A stretch of DNA of 64,000 nt. Source: Clytia hemisphaerica (lineage: Eukaryota > Cnidaria > Hydrozoa > Leptothecata > Clytiidae). The DNA is taken from the NCBI GenBank assembly GCA_902728285.1, contig CACVBU010001235.1, positions 426,082-490,081 on the forward strand. The letters run 5' to 3'. The notes beneath the pieces were generated by a model, which saw only the letters and a list, made by a program, of their open reading frames with translations, made no database searches and had not been told where the DNA came from. Numbering within the stretch: position 1 is the first letter of the stretch; each line of letters begins with the position of its first letter. Positions 1-10,559 of the stretch are shown here, in pieces. Both the position numbers and the translations under genes were made by a program.

Positions 1-240
1 CACATAGAGGTGGTTCAATCGGGCATAGACCATCTCCAATCGTGGTTGATAATCTCTTGGAATGGTTCTTGAAGAACGGAGACTTTATTAATCCAACTTG
101 GTTGATTTGAAGGCAAGATAATTTTAGGTTTGTTTCATTACCGTCTTTTTCGTTTCCGGTACGGCAGGTGTAGAAAATTTTCCTTCATTGGCCAAATAAT
201 TTAGGTCAGGCTTCCAGTAAGTCCTTAGACCTCCATATAA

Positions 241-362
241 TGAAGAAATAGACCAAATAGATTGTAAATAGCATAAATTTAGAAATTTGATTGCAAAGAA
301 ATAATCCTAAAATGTTCTTTTGCCACGAAACACTAATAACGGATACGGTGTCTTTTATCGAT
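241..362 (+). repeat. Diverged copy of the 176-bp satellite, left fragment
   Basis: The stretch reads like the main satellite at 18575-43440: it has the 'aaatagcataaattta', 'tttgattgcaaagaaa' and 'ttttatcgata' blocks in the same order. It stops after 'atcgata', and the rest of the monomer reappears at 1681-1786, so the two pieces look like one monomer split by an insertion. Bases 1-240 show nothing recognisable. Confidence 0.75.
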
Positions 363-1680
363 AGGTGTATTTATTTACGTTTTCGTAGAAAATCAAAGGC
401 GGTCAGGGGCGTTTAAAATTATATATTACTATTACCGTTCTGTAAATTAGAGTTTTTGAGAGTTTCGCGTGTTTATAAAAATTTTGTTATTTGCATCACA
501 CGTCGTTCAAACCTGTTACAAGTCGTATTCTCGAAACTTCTCTTCCTCCTTTTTGTTTTTGGAGAATTAGAATTTACGCTAAAGGCAAAATATTTTATGA
601 TACGTTATATTGTTTTTAAACGAATAGGATTTTCAATTTCGGATTTTAGGTATTTTAGCATATAATTGCCCAATTAGATTAAAGAACTCGATTATCGATT
701 AATTTCATACATTTTCAGGTTGCAAACATTTCAAATTGCATACGTTTTCAAATTGCTTACGTTTTTAAAATTGCTTACGTTTTCGGGTTGTATACATTTT
801 CAAGTTGTATACGTTTTCGGGTTACATACGTTTTCGGGTTACATACGTTTTCGGGTTGTATACGTTTTCGGGTTGTATACGTTTTCGGGTTGTATACGTT
901 TTCAGGCTACATACGGTTTCAGGTTGTATGCGTTTTCAAGTTGTATAAGTTTTTAGGTGGGGTGCGTTTTTAGGTGGGGTGCGTTTTTAGGTTGTATGCG
1001 TTTTCGGGTTGTATGTGTTTTTGGGCTACATACGTTTTCAGGTTGTATGCGTTTTCAAGTTGTATACGTTTTCGGGTTATATACGTTTTTAAGTTGCATA
1101 CGTTTTTAGGTTACATAAGCTTATCGAGTTTAATATGTTTTTCGAGTGGCATACGTTTTCAAGTTTATATGGTTTCAAGTTGTTTTATTGAGTTTTTAGG
1201 GCTCGAACTGCGACCCTCTACGGTTTTTTGTTTCTAGCAGCCTAGTTCTCAGAGACAGTCAGGGCACCCAAATTGGCGAACCGGGGCTATAAAGTGTTTT
1301 CATCCGAGGGGGTCAAGGAACGAGAGTAGCTGTATTATTTTCTAAACGTTTTTTGAGGATTTTAGACTCTTAGGGCAACGAATAGGATTAGGACTAGGAT
1401 TATGATTATGATTAGGACTAGGACTAGGAATAAAATTATAGTTAGAAATAGAACTAGGCATTAATATATTTTTCATATTTTATAAGATGTTTTTAGATAT
1501 AAATACGACACAGGATTTGGTACGGCTCCTACTACTACTAGAATACATTAAATCTGTCTCGAAATCGAGATTTCGGTTGTTGTTTCATCGTGTTTTCAAT
1601 TTTCATTGGGTCTTTGACAAGATTTTAGAAGAATTAGGAAATAAATTAATTTATTTTCGTTTCGTAGATAAGAAAATAAT
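363..1680. other. Non-coding insert between two satellite halves
   Basis: This 1.3-kb stretch separates two parts of one satellite monomer and is probably an inserted element, although clean terminal repeats were not found. A short 'gata' occurs at both junctions and could be a target duplication. A similar motif (tttattt-cgttt-cgtag) lies near each end in direct orientation. Inside are the minisatellite at 717-1190, a tRNA-like B-box on the minus strand near 1200-1220, and a degenerate TAGGAC/TAGGAT hexamer run at about 1382-1460. Open frames here are short and repetitive, and no gene is supported. Confidence 0.4.
717..1190 (+). repeat. 17-bp minisatellite (GTTTTCGGGTTGTATAC)
   Basis: About 27 tandem, partly degenerate copies of a 17-bp unit. 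The clearest copies start at 847, 864 and 881. Outer copies vary at the GGG and TGT positions (CAGG, CAAG, TTAGG). Confidence 0.9.
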
Positions 1681-1786
1681 GACACCAAATTTGTAATCGA
1701 CCTATGACCTACAGCTTCAATGAAAGTAGTCATAAATGCACAAAGACCAAAGGGCTTGTAAATAGCATAGAGTTTTAAATTTGAAT
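1681..1786 (+). repeat. Diverged copy of the 176-bp satellite, right fragment
   Basis: Matches the second half of the satellite monomer ('gacaccaaat..tgtaat..gacctat..agcttcaatgaaagtagtca', then 'gggcttgtaaatagcat'). It complements the fragment at 241-362. Confidence 0.75.
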
Positions 1787-1805
1787 AACAACAAGCTAGA
1801 TGCTG

Positions 1806-2500
1806 AATGGACCTACCTGATGATGAAAGTTAGATAGCAATGCGAGGAGAAAAATGAAAAATAATCAGTAAGAAAATATAGCGTTTAGCGAAAATGCATA
1901 ACGCAATAAATTCATCATTACCGAGTTTATGTATTTGCACTTTTGAGGACGGTAAAGTGACTGAAGCGATTTGGAAAAACCTGCAATTCCGCCCCGCAAA
2001 ATCGAGGACGGTAAAAGTGCTGATTTACCGTCGTCCTCAGCTGGTCAAATTAGAACCTTACCGTCTCCGTCGCTGAAAACACACATACATAAACTCGCTA
2101 TTGATTGTTGATGGGGGAGAAGGAGAGAAGGATAACAAACAACATACTGAATGGACCTACCTGATGATGAAAGTTAGATAGCAATGCGAAAAGAAAAATG
2201 AAAAAAATGAGTCAGAAAATATAGCGTATAGCGAGAATACACTTAACGCAATAAATTGATTGTTGATTAGGGGAGAGGGAAGGGTTGTAGGGAAAAATAA
2301 ATAGCAAGTTCTGGTTGCAAAAATCAGTTTTATTGAAAATTGAATCATGCTTGATGGTGGGCATTGTTATCAATAATGTTTTTGAGTAAAAAAATATAAA
2401 GAAATACAAGAAGCCCGTTGGGCGTGAAGGCCCAGCAAAAGTGAAATTTTTGCGCGCAATTTTCGCGAATTTCGGAATTTCTAAAAATTCCAAAAAATGT
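1806..2500 (+). repeat. Dispersed repeat family R1, two tandem copies
   Basis: Two successive copies begin with 'tgaatggacctacctgatga' (near 1806 and 2145) and continue through 'gcaataaatt' and 'gattgttgat'. Another copy lies at 56890-57400 and partial copies lie near 3880-4010 and 10560-10720. The first copy here is broken by the small element at 1921-2098. No coding capacity is seen; a non-autonomous transposon is likely, but its termini were not defined. Confidence 0.7.
1921..2098 (+). mobile_element. 178-bp MITE with TA target duplication, inserted in an R1 copy
   Basis: The ends are inverted repeats: left CCGAGTTTATGTATTTGCAC, right (reverse complement) GCGAGTTTATGTATGTG. TA flanks both sides (1919-1920, 2099-2100). 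The R1 copy at about 56996 reads straight from 'aattcatcatt' into 'gattgttgatgg' without it, giving an independent unoccupied site. A TA duplication suggests mobilisation by a Tc1/mariner-type transposase. Confidence 0.8.
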
Positions 2501-2633
2501 TTAACAAGATTTCAAATTTCCCCCAGGAAAGGGATGGCCAAAGGATTTAAAATTTAACTGCGTCGAACAAAACACAATGAAAAATAAGTCAACAAGGATA
2601 ATTCTCCCTTTCTTCATTTCTTAGAACAGGGAA

Positions 2634-3400
2634 ACGTAGCATCATGGAAAAAGTTCCAATCTTGTTCAAATTTACACATGAGCTGCATTTTAGTCCTCCA
2701 TTGCCATAATCCATTAATAATCGGTATTTGAAATAATTCTGTGTTGCGAGTTTGAAAAATCAAACCACCAATTCGTTAAACGAGACAGATCTAGAAACAA
2801 GCATTTTCACACGTAGCATCATGGAAAAAGTTCCAATCTTGTTCAAATTTACACATGAGCTGCATTTTAGTCTCCATTGCCATAATCCATTAATAATCGG
2901 TATTTGAAATAATTCTGTGTTGCGAGTTTAAAAAATCAAACCACCAATTCGTTAAACGAGACAGATCTAGAAACAAGCATTTTCACACGTAGCATCATGG
3001 AAAAAGTTCCAATCTTGTTCAAATTTCCACATGAGCTGCATTTTAGTCTCCATTGCCATTATTCCATTTTAAATCGGTATATATTTGAAATAATTCTGTG
3101 TCGTGTTTGAAAAATCAAGCCACCAATCGTTAAACGAGACAGATCCAGAAATAACCATTTTCACACGTAGCATCATGGAAAAAGTTCCAATCTTGTTCCA
3201 ATTTACACATTAACTCCATTTTAGTGTCCATTAACAAATTCCAGAATCAGTTTGAGTTTACTTGAAATAATTCTGTGTCGAGTACACGTTGTCGAGTTTG
3301 AAAATCATGCCACGTCCCACTGTCACAGTACTGACCGTTGTTTAACAGCTACAGATCCAGAAGCAACATTGAATCTTATTTAAATTTACACATTTCAGTT
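2634..3400 (+). repeat. 177-bp tandem array, about four copies
   Basis: The anchor 'acgtagcatcatggaaaaag' starts at 2634, 2811, 2987 and 3165, giving periods of 177, 176 and 178 bp. The first three units are near identical and the fourth decays towards 3400. The sequence differs from the main satellite although the unit length is almost the same. Confidence 0.9.
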
Positions 3401-4425
3401 TATTTATTTCTATATTAGAAGCCATTATTTCCTAAAAATAAAGTCTTTTTGAAAACAAGAAACTTAAAATGACAGTGATTTATTAAGGTAGAATTTTCAG
3501 CCCTAAAGCTTTATGAAAACTTGAGCAAAAACTATAAGATATGACAGAATGTTGAAAAAGGTTTACAAAGAAAAATCACTAAAAGGTTTCCTTGGTTTGA
3601 AAGTCTCTAAAGCAAAGAAAATGTTCAAGAAATTATGAATCAACACGAATCAATTTCCTCGCTTCGACCGCCATCTTTTTTTGTTTTGAAAACATTTGTT
3701 GTTTAAGGAGCGCGAAATCAGAAAATATATCTTTTTAGCCAGTACCCGACTTTGGCAAGCTTTTCCCTGTCCAGACGGCAAAAAGTGTGGTACTGGTATT
3801 AAGCGCCGTTTCTACCAAAACGGACAGACAGAAGGAAACACGGAAAAAAAAAATAGTGAGACTCTCATTAAAGGCCCACTCGCTAGCGCTGGGCCAATAA
3901 GGGAAAAGTCCAATGAAAATCTGCAAATACGACGATTTCCAGCATATTTCTGGCATTTTCGGCCGAAAAAAAAACTTTCTCAAAAATCCAAATCGGTCAT
4001 GTTTTGGGCATTGAAAAGGTGAACATTTTTCAACAAAAAATTTGTAACTGTAACACTTCATAACATTATGAGAAGGGGTGTGTGGATATTATCTGGGTCT
4101 CTCTCCAACAGTATAACAGGAAAGAGTCTAAGGCAAACTTTTTGGCTACATTTTCACAAACCAGACTGTAGTAAAAATGACAGTCTGAAAATCGACTAAC
4201 CTTTTACAAAAAAAAACGATGATTACGTAACATTTGATAAAATGCTAGAGGTTTTTAGGATTGAATTTAATAGCATTTTATATGTGTAGTTTTTAAGACG
4301 CTTTTCTAATAATACCAAATGATAATTCCCTAAAAAATATCAATCTGTATTTACAATCTGGAAATGAATAATCAGATAAAAAGTTTTACTTCAAACAAAT
4401 CAATACGTAACTCTGAGTTTCATAT
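3401..4425. other. Intergenic, with a partial R1-type repeat
   Basis: Mostly unique AT-rich sequence. 3880-4010 carries the 'aagtccaatgaaaatctgc' and 'ggcattttcggcc' blocks shared with 10560-10720 and 57170-57370. Overlapping open frames on both strands at 3696-4061 fall in this repeat and are not supported as genes. Confidence 0.5.
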
Positions 4426-4426
4426 G

Positions 4427-4436
4427 TTTATAAATG
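4427..4436 (+). promoter_or_regulatory. Candidate TATA box for the 383-aa gene
   Basis: 'tttataaatg' lies about 90 bp upstream of the ATG at 4524. A start site about 30 bp further on would leave a short leader with no in-frame ATG. Position and composition are the only evidence. Confidence 0.35.
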
Positions 4437-4523
4437 TCTTGTCTTTTGTACATTTTCTCATTCTCATAACGAACGGATACTGAGAAGGTCATCTTCAACA
4501 TAACAATCCACATTCAAGAAATT

Positions 4524-5675
4524 ATGGTCAACTTCACATATCTCATTATTGTGATGTCAATTTCAACTAGTGGATCAATGTTATGTAATAAACGAAAAAA
4601 TATCACCATCATCCCTCATATTGACGTTGACCAGGGCTTAAATGGTGATCACGCGATTGAGAGGTTTTTTGAAAACCCAACAATGCAGCTGAGATACTTT
4701 ATCAAGTCTTTGTTTGAAATGAGCTGTTTTGAAGTATGGATTTACTCACCCATTCAAAACCTTTGTATTCACCAGGCAGAAGAAAACTACGTTCGATTTC
4801 TCGAGACAAAGTGGATGGCTACAGCAAGCATAGATGATAAAGATATTATCAATCTTTTGTCAGATATACCTCACAGTAACGATCAAGTCGAACAGACACT
4901 ATTTTTTGTATCTATACAATCAAAGAGAAGTTTGAAAACAGCATCTAACTTTGGAACAAAACTGAAAGCAATAAAACAAAAACACAATATTATTATAATA
5001 TGCCTGACAAATTCTTTACTTTGCCATGAGGGTAAGAAATGGCTGGATAATCAGAATGTCATTCATGCAGATCTCTACAACTCACTTTTCAATCCTCACA
5101 TACATCGCATCTTAATCGATCTCGCAAATAACCCTCATCACGATTGGCACGAGAGGTATGCTGGAAGCATAAAAGATAAATGCAAATTATCAAACAGTAC
5201 AAATCTATTCATTTGGCAAGCATTTGAATGGAATCAAGACAAGTCAAGCCCAGAAGTTTTATTTGCGGTCGAATTCTTAAATGATTTTTTTGTTAACACG
5301 ACACTACATGTGGGTATGACGCCAATAGCAATAGGCACCAATTATTATTACGCCATGGTACACTACACAAATACGGGTCGAATGTACCCTATTTTAGAAC
5401 TTCAGAAAAATGTCACGGGTATAACAAACCACATAAAAGATATAGGAGGAGATAATCAGATTCATATCATATTCTTTTACAGAGAAACGAAATTTGATTT
5501 CAAGCAACTACCGTTCACATTCAACAACACAATCAGAATCATAATTGATGACAAAATAACAGAGTCTCCAATGATGACCAAAGATGGAGATTTTGTGATT
5601 TTGGAAGAAGATGCCAGAAGTCCATTATTTATTAGTATGCTTATCGAGAAAATGTACTCAATTTTATGTAACTGA
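4524..5675 (+). CDS. Probable secreted protein, possibly with degenerate VWA-like folds
   Basis: A 383-aa uninterrupted frame, by far the longest on this side of the window and without tandem repetition. Residues 4-20 form a hydrophobic stretch suited to a signal peptide, and several N-glycosylation sequons (NIT near 26, and NST, NTT, NVT and NNT later) fit an extracellular or lumenal protein. The pattern of short beta-strand-like hydrophobic runs alternating with helices, seen twice (about 26-200 and 225-380), resembles von Willebrand factor A folds. If so, the metal-binding DxSxS motif is not preserved: the first strand ends in DVDQG. This assignment is a fold impression, not a family match. 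The gene is single-exon, with a candidate TATA box upstream and AATAAA 130 bp downstream of the stop. It could also be a retrocopy or a lineage-specific family. Confidence 0.7.
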   Translation: MVNFTYLIIVMSISTSGSMLCNKRKNITIIPHIDVDQGLNGDHAIERFFENPTMQLRYFIKSLFEMSCFEVWIYSPIQNLCIHQAEENYVRFLETKWMATASIDDKDIINLLSDIPHSNDQVEQTLFFVSIQSKRSLKTASNFGTKLKAIKQKHNIIIICLTNSLLCHEGKKWLDNQNVIHADLYNSLFNPHIHRILIDLANNPHHDWHERYAGSIKDKCKLSNSTNLFIWQAFEWNQDKSSPEVLFAVEFLNDFFVNTTLHVGMTPIAIGTNYYYAMVHYTNTGRMYPILELQKNVTGITNHIKDIGGDNQIHIIFFYRETKFDFKQLPFTFNNTIRIIIDDKITESPMMTKDGDFVILEEDARSPLFISMLIEKMYSILCN

Positions 5676-5804
5676 AATGACAGAGGACACCACACCTCAA
5701 ATTATGTATATTTTATTTCATTCCAACAATGAAATTTATCTTCTGATTTCGCCCATTAATAATGAGTTCAATCTATTGCAATGAATCTATTGCAATTAGC
5801 TGCA

Positions 5805-5810
5805 AATAAA
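5805..5810 (+). terminator. Candidate poly(A) signal AATAAA
   Basis: AATAAA lies 130 bp after the stop codon of the 383-aa frame, on the same strand and followed by an A-run. Confidence 0.5.
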
Positions 5811-6156
5811 AAAAACAATTTAATTTCTAAATTTGAGATGTAAGTTCACATTTTGAGAGACTTGTTGATGATATGATAGCATGTTAATGGCTTACAGTTG
5901 TGGTATTTTGTTTATTGGTATCCGTTAGATTGATTTTACGGATTTTCTGACCCTTCCCTACTGAAATATTTCAAAAAATGTAACATTAAAAATTAATTTT
6001 GTAATTTTATCTTCGGTGATTTTTTAATTTGTTTAGTATTCTTTATAGATGTAGAATATACTTGATTTAAAAAGTTCCAATTCACGCCAGCCAGAGCATT
6101 TTTTTAATTATTTTAGATTTTTGGAAATTTTGTTTGCTCGTACACAGTTACATAAT

Positions 6157-6374
6157 GAGAATACACGTGTTTCCTATTAGCGGATTCATGTAAAAAAGTC
6201 ACGAAAAACGTCGAGGAAGTCTCTGATTGGCTGAAATATTGCATATACAAGCATATTTTTCAAAACGTCCAGAGTATGAGGTAATCTTTGCATGCCTCCG
6301 CCAATCAAAAGTTTGTTTACTCGACGTTTTTTCGTGACTTTTGCATGAATCTGCTAATAGGAAATAGGTGTATT
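6157..6374. mobile_element. 218-bp MITE with ~60-bp inverted repeats
   Basis: The arms share 'tttcctattagc-gattcatg' and then 'gtcacgaaaaa(a)cgtcgag' in inverted orientation. ACATAAT occurs just outside both ends (6150-6156 and 6375-6381), so a 7-8 bp target duplication is likely, which points to a hAT-type element. Edges may be off by a few bases. Confidence 0.65.
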
Positions 6375-6641
6375 ACATAATACTAGCCGGTATCCGGCGT
6401 CGCACGCCAGTTAGGCTGTAGCTGAACGCACTAAAAGTCCTTTGGATGTTAAAGCTGGCTTAAAAAATGATCAAATGAATAAAAAGATATCTAAGTGTGA
6501 CTCTAACCCTCCCCCGGAGATCTTTTTCACCTGACAATCAATTTTTAGACCTGTCAATCATTTTTATCTGCGTTTCTTTTCACTTGTGGTTTCGAAAAAA
6601 GTGTTTGTAAGATAATAAAAAAAGACGAAAGTCGATTTGTA

Positions 6642-6902
6642 CACGTTTTTTTTTTTATAAGAACAAACTACCTATATAAGAACATAAGGCTTCGAGGCCC
6701 AAAAATTTAAGAACATTCTAAGAACATACTAAGGCTTTGGAGACTGAAAAACATGCAATCTCTTAAGAAATTACATTAAAGTGCTCAAAAAATACTGAAA
6801 ATAAGAACATTTTAAGAACATTTTTAGGCTTCAAATCCAACAAACTAAGAACATCCGAAGGCTTCAAAATTTTTTGTCGTTCTTATAAAAAAAAAAAACG
6901 TG
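6642..6902. mobile_element. 261-bp MITE, CACGTTTTT termini, TA target site
   Basis: The left end is CACGTTTTTTTTTTTATAAG and the right end is its reverse complement; TA flanks both (6640-6641, 6903-6904). The interior repeats an AAGAACAT..AGGCTT motif at least four times, a subterminal pattern shared with the element at 17739-18122. Confidence 0.8.
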
Positions 6903-7154
6903 TATGCACTTTTTTTAGTTCAAAGTTTTGGAATACTGGATTTTCAAGAGAAGAGAAAGTCATAACTCTTGACTCTTGACTCTCCACCCACTAACCAACC
7001 TGATCCATTTTGAAATACTGTACTTGAGTCAAACTGCACCGAGGTGACACTACTTATAAAATTTTTGTTTCTTAAAAATATAACGGGAATTTCCAAAAAT
7101 ATCAATAAGACCTCATAAACCAGAAAAAGGTTGGTCAATGCTGACAAACTTCAA

Positions 7155-7228
7155 CGCACCGTATAAGGATTCGAACTCTCAAAAATAACATACCAATCCA
7201 CCGCCTTACTCACTCGGCCACTCAAGAT
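7155..7228 (-). pseudogene. tRNA-Ser/Leu-like relic or SINE head
   Basis: The minus strand shows an A-box-like D arm (GTGGCCGAGTGAGTAAGGC) and, about 35 bp later, a B-box-like T arm (GAGTTCGAATCC). This resembles class II tRNAs (Ser/Leu). The acceptor strands do not pair and the anticodon arm is degenerate, so it is not a functional tRNA. A tRNA-derived SINE or a dead copy is more likely. Confidence 0.5.
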
Positions 7229-8169
7229 GTAGAGAATTTAGAATAATAATAAAAGATACCATATCTTTATTTGTGCCATGACCTGTATAACTTTATTTAC
7301 CCGTCAAGGTATTAACTTCTTAAACAAATGATTTTAGATCATTTTCAACATGCGGGCGGGAGCCGATGGCCGATTCTCAGGGGATTTACAGGACTCTTTA
7401 GTGGGACTGCTGCAAACGGGCTGTAAACCCTGCTATTTGGGGGTTAGGACACTCTCCAATCTCCTTAAAGTCTCAAAAGATTGAGGAGAGGAGCTTTTTC
7501 TTGCAAATAGTACCCATATACAGCAGACAGAATTTACAGAGCGTACACGCGCGGGCGATTAAACACGATCGCGCGAAATGCGGGTCAAAAAATTCCCGTG
7601 AGCAATCTCGTTATTTATAAAAAAGTTTTTGTTTTTATCAGATTTAAAAAGATAAATAAGTCAATTCTAAATTGCTTTTTTTAAACCCTTGACATAGCTT
7701 TTCGAATTTAAACATGTAAAATGACGTACACAGTTTTTAACAGTATCAACCACTTGAATGTTTTTATATGAAGAAAAAGATAGACTAATTTCTTCTCTTG
7801 CTTTTAATCGCCCTTTGAATGCTGTTATTGTTCGACAAACTTTTTAATTTTCATGTTTTGATTTACATTTGAAATGTTCTTTTCTATAAAAAAAACTTAA
7901 TTTGTTTTGAAAAGAATTCGAAAATATTTCGAACAAAAGAAAAGAGAAAAACAGGATCGGGCAAAGCTGGGCAGAAATTAAAAGTACGAGATGTAGATGG
8001 GCCTTAAATTTCAAAACAAAGACTGAATAAAGTCTAAACCAGGCTCTATCCAATCTGTCAATCAAAACAAAATCATCGAGAACAAAACATTGCTTGCGAA
8101 ATCGAAAGTGACACACAGACAAAAAAAAACAGAAAAGAGACATACAAACTACGGCTATTAATTCATGAT
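7229..8169. other. Intergenic; GC-richer island at 7340-7610
   Basis: 7340-7610 is richer in G+C than its surroundings (for example 'catgcgggcgggagccgatg' and 'acgcgcgggcgatt') and has no sustained reading frame. It may be a relic of a mobile element. A 130-aa minus-strand frame at 7844-8236 is rich in Phe and Leu, runs into the hairpin at 8170-8308 and is not accepted as a gene. Confidence 0.4.
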
Positions 8170-8308
8170 ATTCATGATGTAATCTTTTATACGGAAGCAC
8201 ACAAAATAATCCGGAACTAGTGGCAAAATTTGCCACTAGTCTTTTGTTATTTTGTCACTAGTTCCGGGTTATCTCGGGTACTTCCGTATAAAAGATTACG
8301 TCATGAAT
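8170..8308. mobile_element. 139-bp near-palindromic element
   Basis: The left arm 'attcatgatgtaatctttta', then 'acggaag', 'ccggaactagtg', is mirrored on the right as its reverse complement. The two arms meet around 'caaaattt' so that almost the whole element folds on itself. It is probably a MITE. The target duplication is uncertain. Confidence 0.65.
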
Positions 8309-8761
8309 AACATGAATATATAGATATAATAGAGGCTCAAAATTCTAAAATTCTTTCAGTTTTGAGCCCTAAAAAATATGTATTGGGAGTTCTTACTTCC
8401 GGGAAATAGCACTGGGGGTAATTATTTCGTGAATACTTTTTCCTGTGACACGTGACACATACCTGTTTGCTAGGATTATGGAATCGATGAATTGAATCTT
8501 TCGGGAAGGACAAAATCCAAACAACTTTCCGTTGAAGTTCTTTATCTTATCGTGCCAGCTTCGGTTAAACTTGATAACGTTTTTGAATCGCATTGATCAA
8601 TATCGTCCAACTGAAAATTGAAACAAAAGAAAAAACTTCCAAAAAGAACGGATTTCGTTCAAATTTTATAAAGCATAGGTTTCGAATCAACTTTCTGTAC
8701 TGATTTCGTGTAAACGACACGGAAAACATCAACGAAAACTTATCTAATTGAATAGTATCAA

Positions 8762-9713
8762 GAATTTATTATAGACACTGGATAACCAACGAGCTATATT
8801 TTCATTGATTTCTCATGTTCTAGCCTTGTCCGCAGTAATGACATTATGGTTCACTCTCCTTCCTTCATTAAACGATTTTTCGTAACATTCTAATCATTTT
8901 TCTCATCTTAACACAGTCATTCCAATTCCCAAATGAAAATTAAGTTTTCCTTAGAAAGGCGAACGCATCAAAATAGTTGCTAATTACGTGTCATTATGAC
9001 GTTTCAAGTTGCAAGAAAGATACGAAAAACATGCTATGTATGAAAAATTGAATGTTGACACCAGAAATTTTCAAAATTTAACCTCATACCACCACGAGCC
9101 TCCAAAATATTTTCATACCACGGTGAAGCCAAGACACTCAAGTCTCATATATGTCGATCTTAGCTCTTCTCAGAAAGATGTTAGAGAGATATTGCCAACT
9201 TAAAATTCTGTGTCATTTTAGGCCTTTTGTTTGATTTTTCTTGTCTGATGATGTTTTTGTCACAACAGATTTAATACATGTATCCGTTAAGTATTTTAGC
9301 ATTTATTTCCAAATTTTTGGCGAGTAAAAGTACAAAAAGATAAAGATAGAAGATTTTTAGAAAAGAGATTATTAATACAGATAGAGGACTTTTTAGAAAA
9401 GAGATTATTAATCATTTTTCAAAATAGGCGATATCGGATTTAGATAAATGCAATGCATTCTGGTTTCTAGGGACTCTCAAATGAATTACAATCTATTATA
9501 ATTGATCATTATCATGACTTTGAGAGTCCCTAGAAACCAGAATGCATTGCATTTATCTAAATCCGATATCGTCTATTAGAGAACTTCGAGCCGTCATGAC
9601 AGTTGTCCTTTGCGGACAAGCTAGATCCTCGATTGTTTTCTTAAACAAAAGAAAGACAATGCTTCGCTCTCCACCGTTTTATACGTTGTTTTTCCAGTGT
9701 CTATAATAAATTC
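8762..9713. mobile_element. Possible TIR element bounded by 'gaatttattatagacactgg'
   Basis: 'gaatttattatagacactgg' at 8762 is repeated in inverted orientation ending at 9713, followed by the similar pair 'ataaccaacg' and 'aaaaacaacg'. The 950-bp interior has no convincing gene; a 64-aa frame at 9009-9203 is not distinctive. It also contains the hairpin at 9423-9577 and a roughly 36-bp tandem duplication near 9345-9415. Confidence 0.45.
9423..9577. repeat. Long hairpin, 59-bp arms
   Basis: 9423-9481 and 9519-9577 are reverse complements with a single mismatch, separated by 37 bp. It could be a small MITE or the core of a larger element. Confidence 0.85.
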
Positions 9714-10559
9714 ATGATAGTATGTTAATGAGCGCAGTTTTGAACAAATCAGAGTTATTTAAAAATTTTCGCGAGTATTAAATTTTGCGAATTTTAGGAA
9801 AACTCGGGAAATAAAATTATCGCGTAAATTAATCCATTGTAAGGTACTTGCTTTTTTAACAATTGCAAGTTACATAAAATCTAATCTCATAACAGATCAT
9901 CCATCCTGCCAACATTACGCTCTGCTCTAAAAAGGTACTGGCGAATGTGACAATCTATTTTTTAGCCAAAACAATCAAAACCACAATGATGAAAAAAAAC
10001 AATCTGATGTCATCATATAACTTTAATCCTAATTTACTCACATTCAGTACATTTTTAGGAATTTTTGTAAGCAAAAAGATTGTTCAGTATTCAATAAGCT
10101 TTCCAGCAGTATATTGAAATGCCTATATTTGAACAACTTAAATTTCGACCAAATTTTCTCGCAGTCATCATGAATTATGACGTCATAACTCGTGATGCCA
10201 AGGTGCTGAAGGTGGGGGTTTTAATATGAGGTTCCTTATATCTTATCCTGACTTTGTGCAAAATTTCAGCTTTGTATCAAAATTTTTCCGGCTAGGATGG
10301 TTTTTCAGCTAATTCTCTCCTACTACATAGCTAATGCGCATATTTGAGCAAAATCAGAAAACACAAATTATGAAATCTCGAGGAAATGCCGAAAAACCGG
10401 TTTTCCCGGCATATTTACGGCATTTTCGGCCGGAAAAGTATGTTTATTGAAAATCGGGCTCTGTCACATTTTAGGTATTGCCATTTTGCATCAGTGTCTA
10501 AAATTTCATGAAAAAAGAGTACAGCTTGAAAAATTCAAGAGAAACAGTTTTTCCGGCGA
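9714..10559. other. Intergenic, no gene seen
   Basis: AT-rich sequence with short motifs ('gcgaaatt', 'ccggcatatttacggcattttcgg') shared with dispersed repeats. No supported reading frame. Confidence 0.4.

Noticed and set aside
720-1237. Repetitive frames over the 17-bp minisatellite
   Set aside because: 17 is not a multiple of 3, and the peptides simply cycle through the repeat in shifting frames.
371-1680. LTR-like direct repeats at both ends of the 1.3-kb insert
   Set aside because: Similarity is limited to about 25 gapped bases, with no primer-binding site or polypurine tract.
7844-8236. 130-aa minus-strand frame
   Set aside because: Phe/Leu-rich, no domain, and its start lies inside the hairpin element at 8170-8308.
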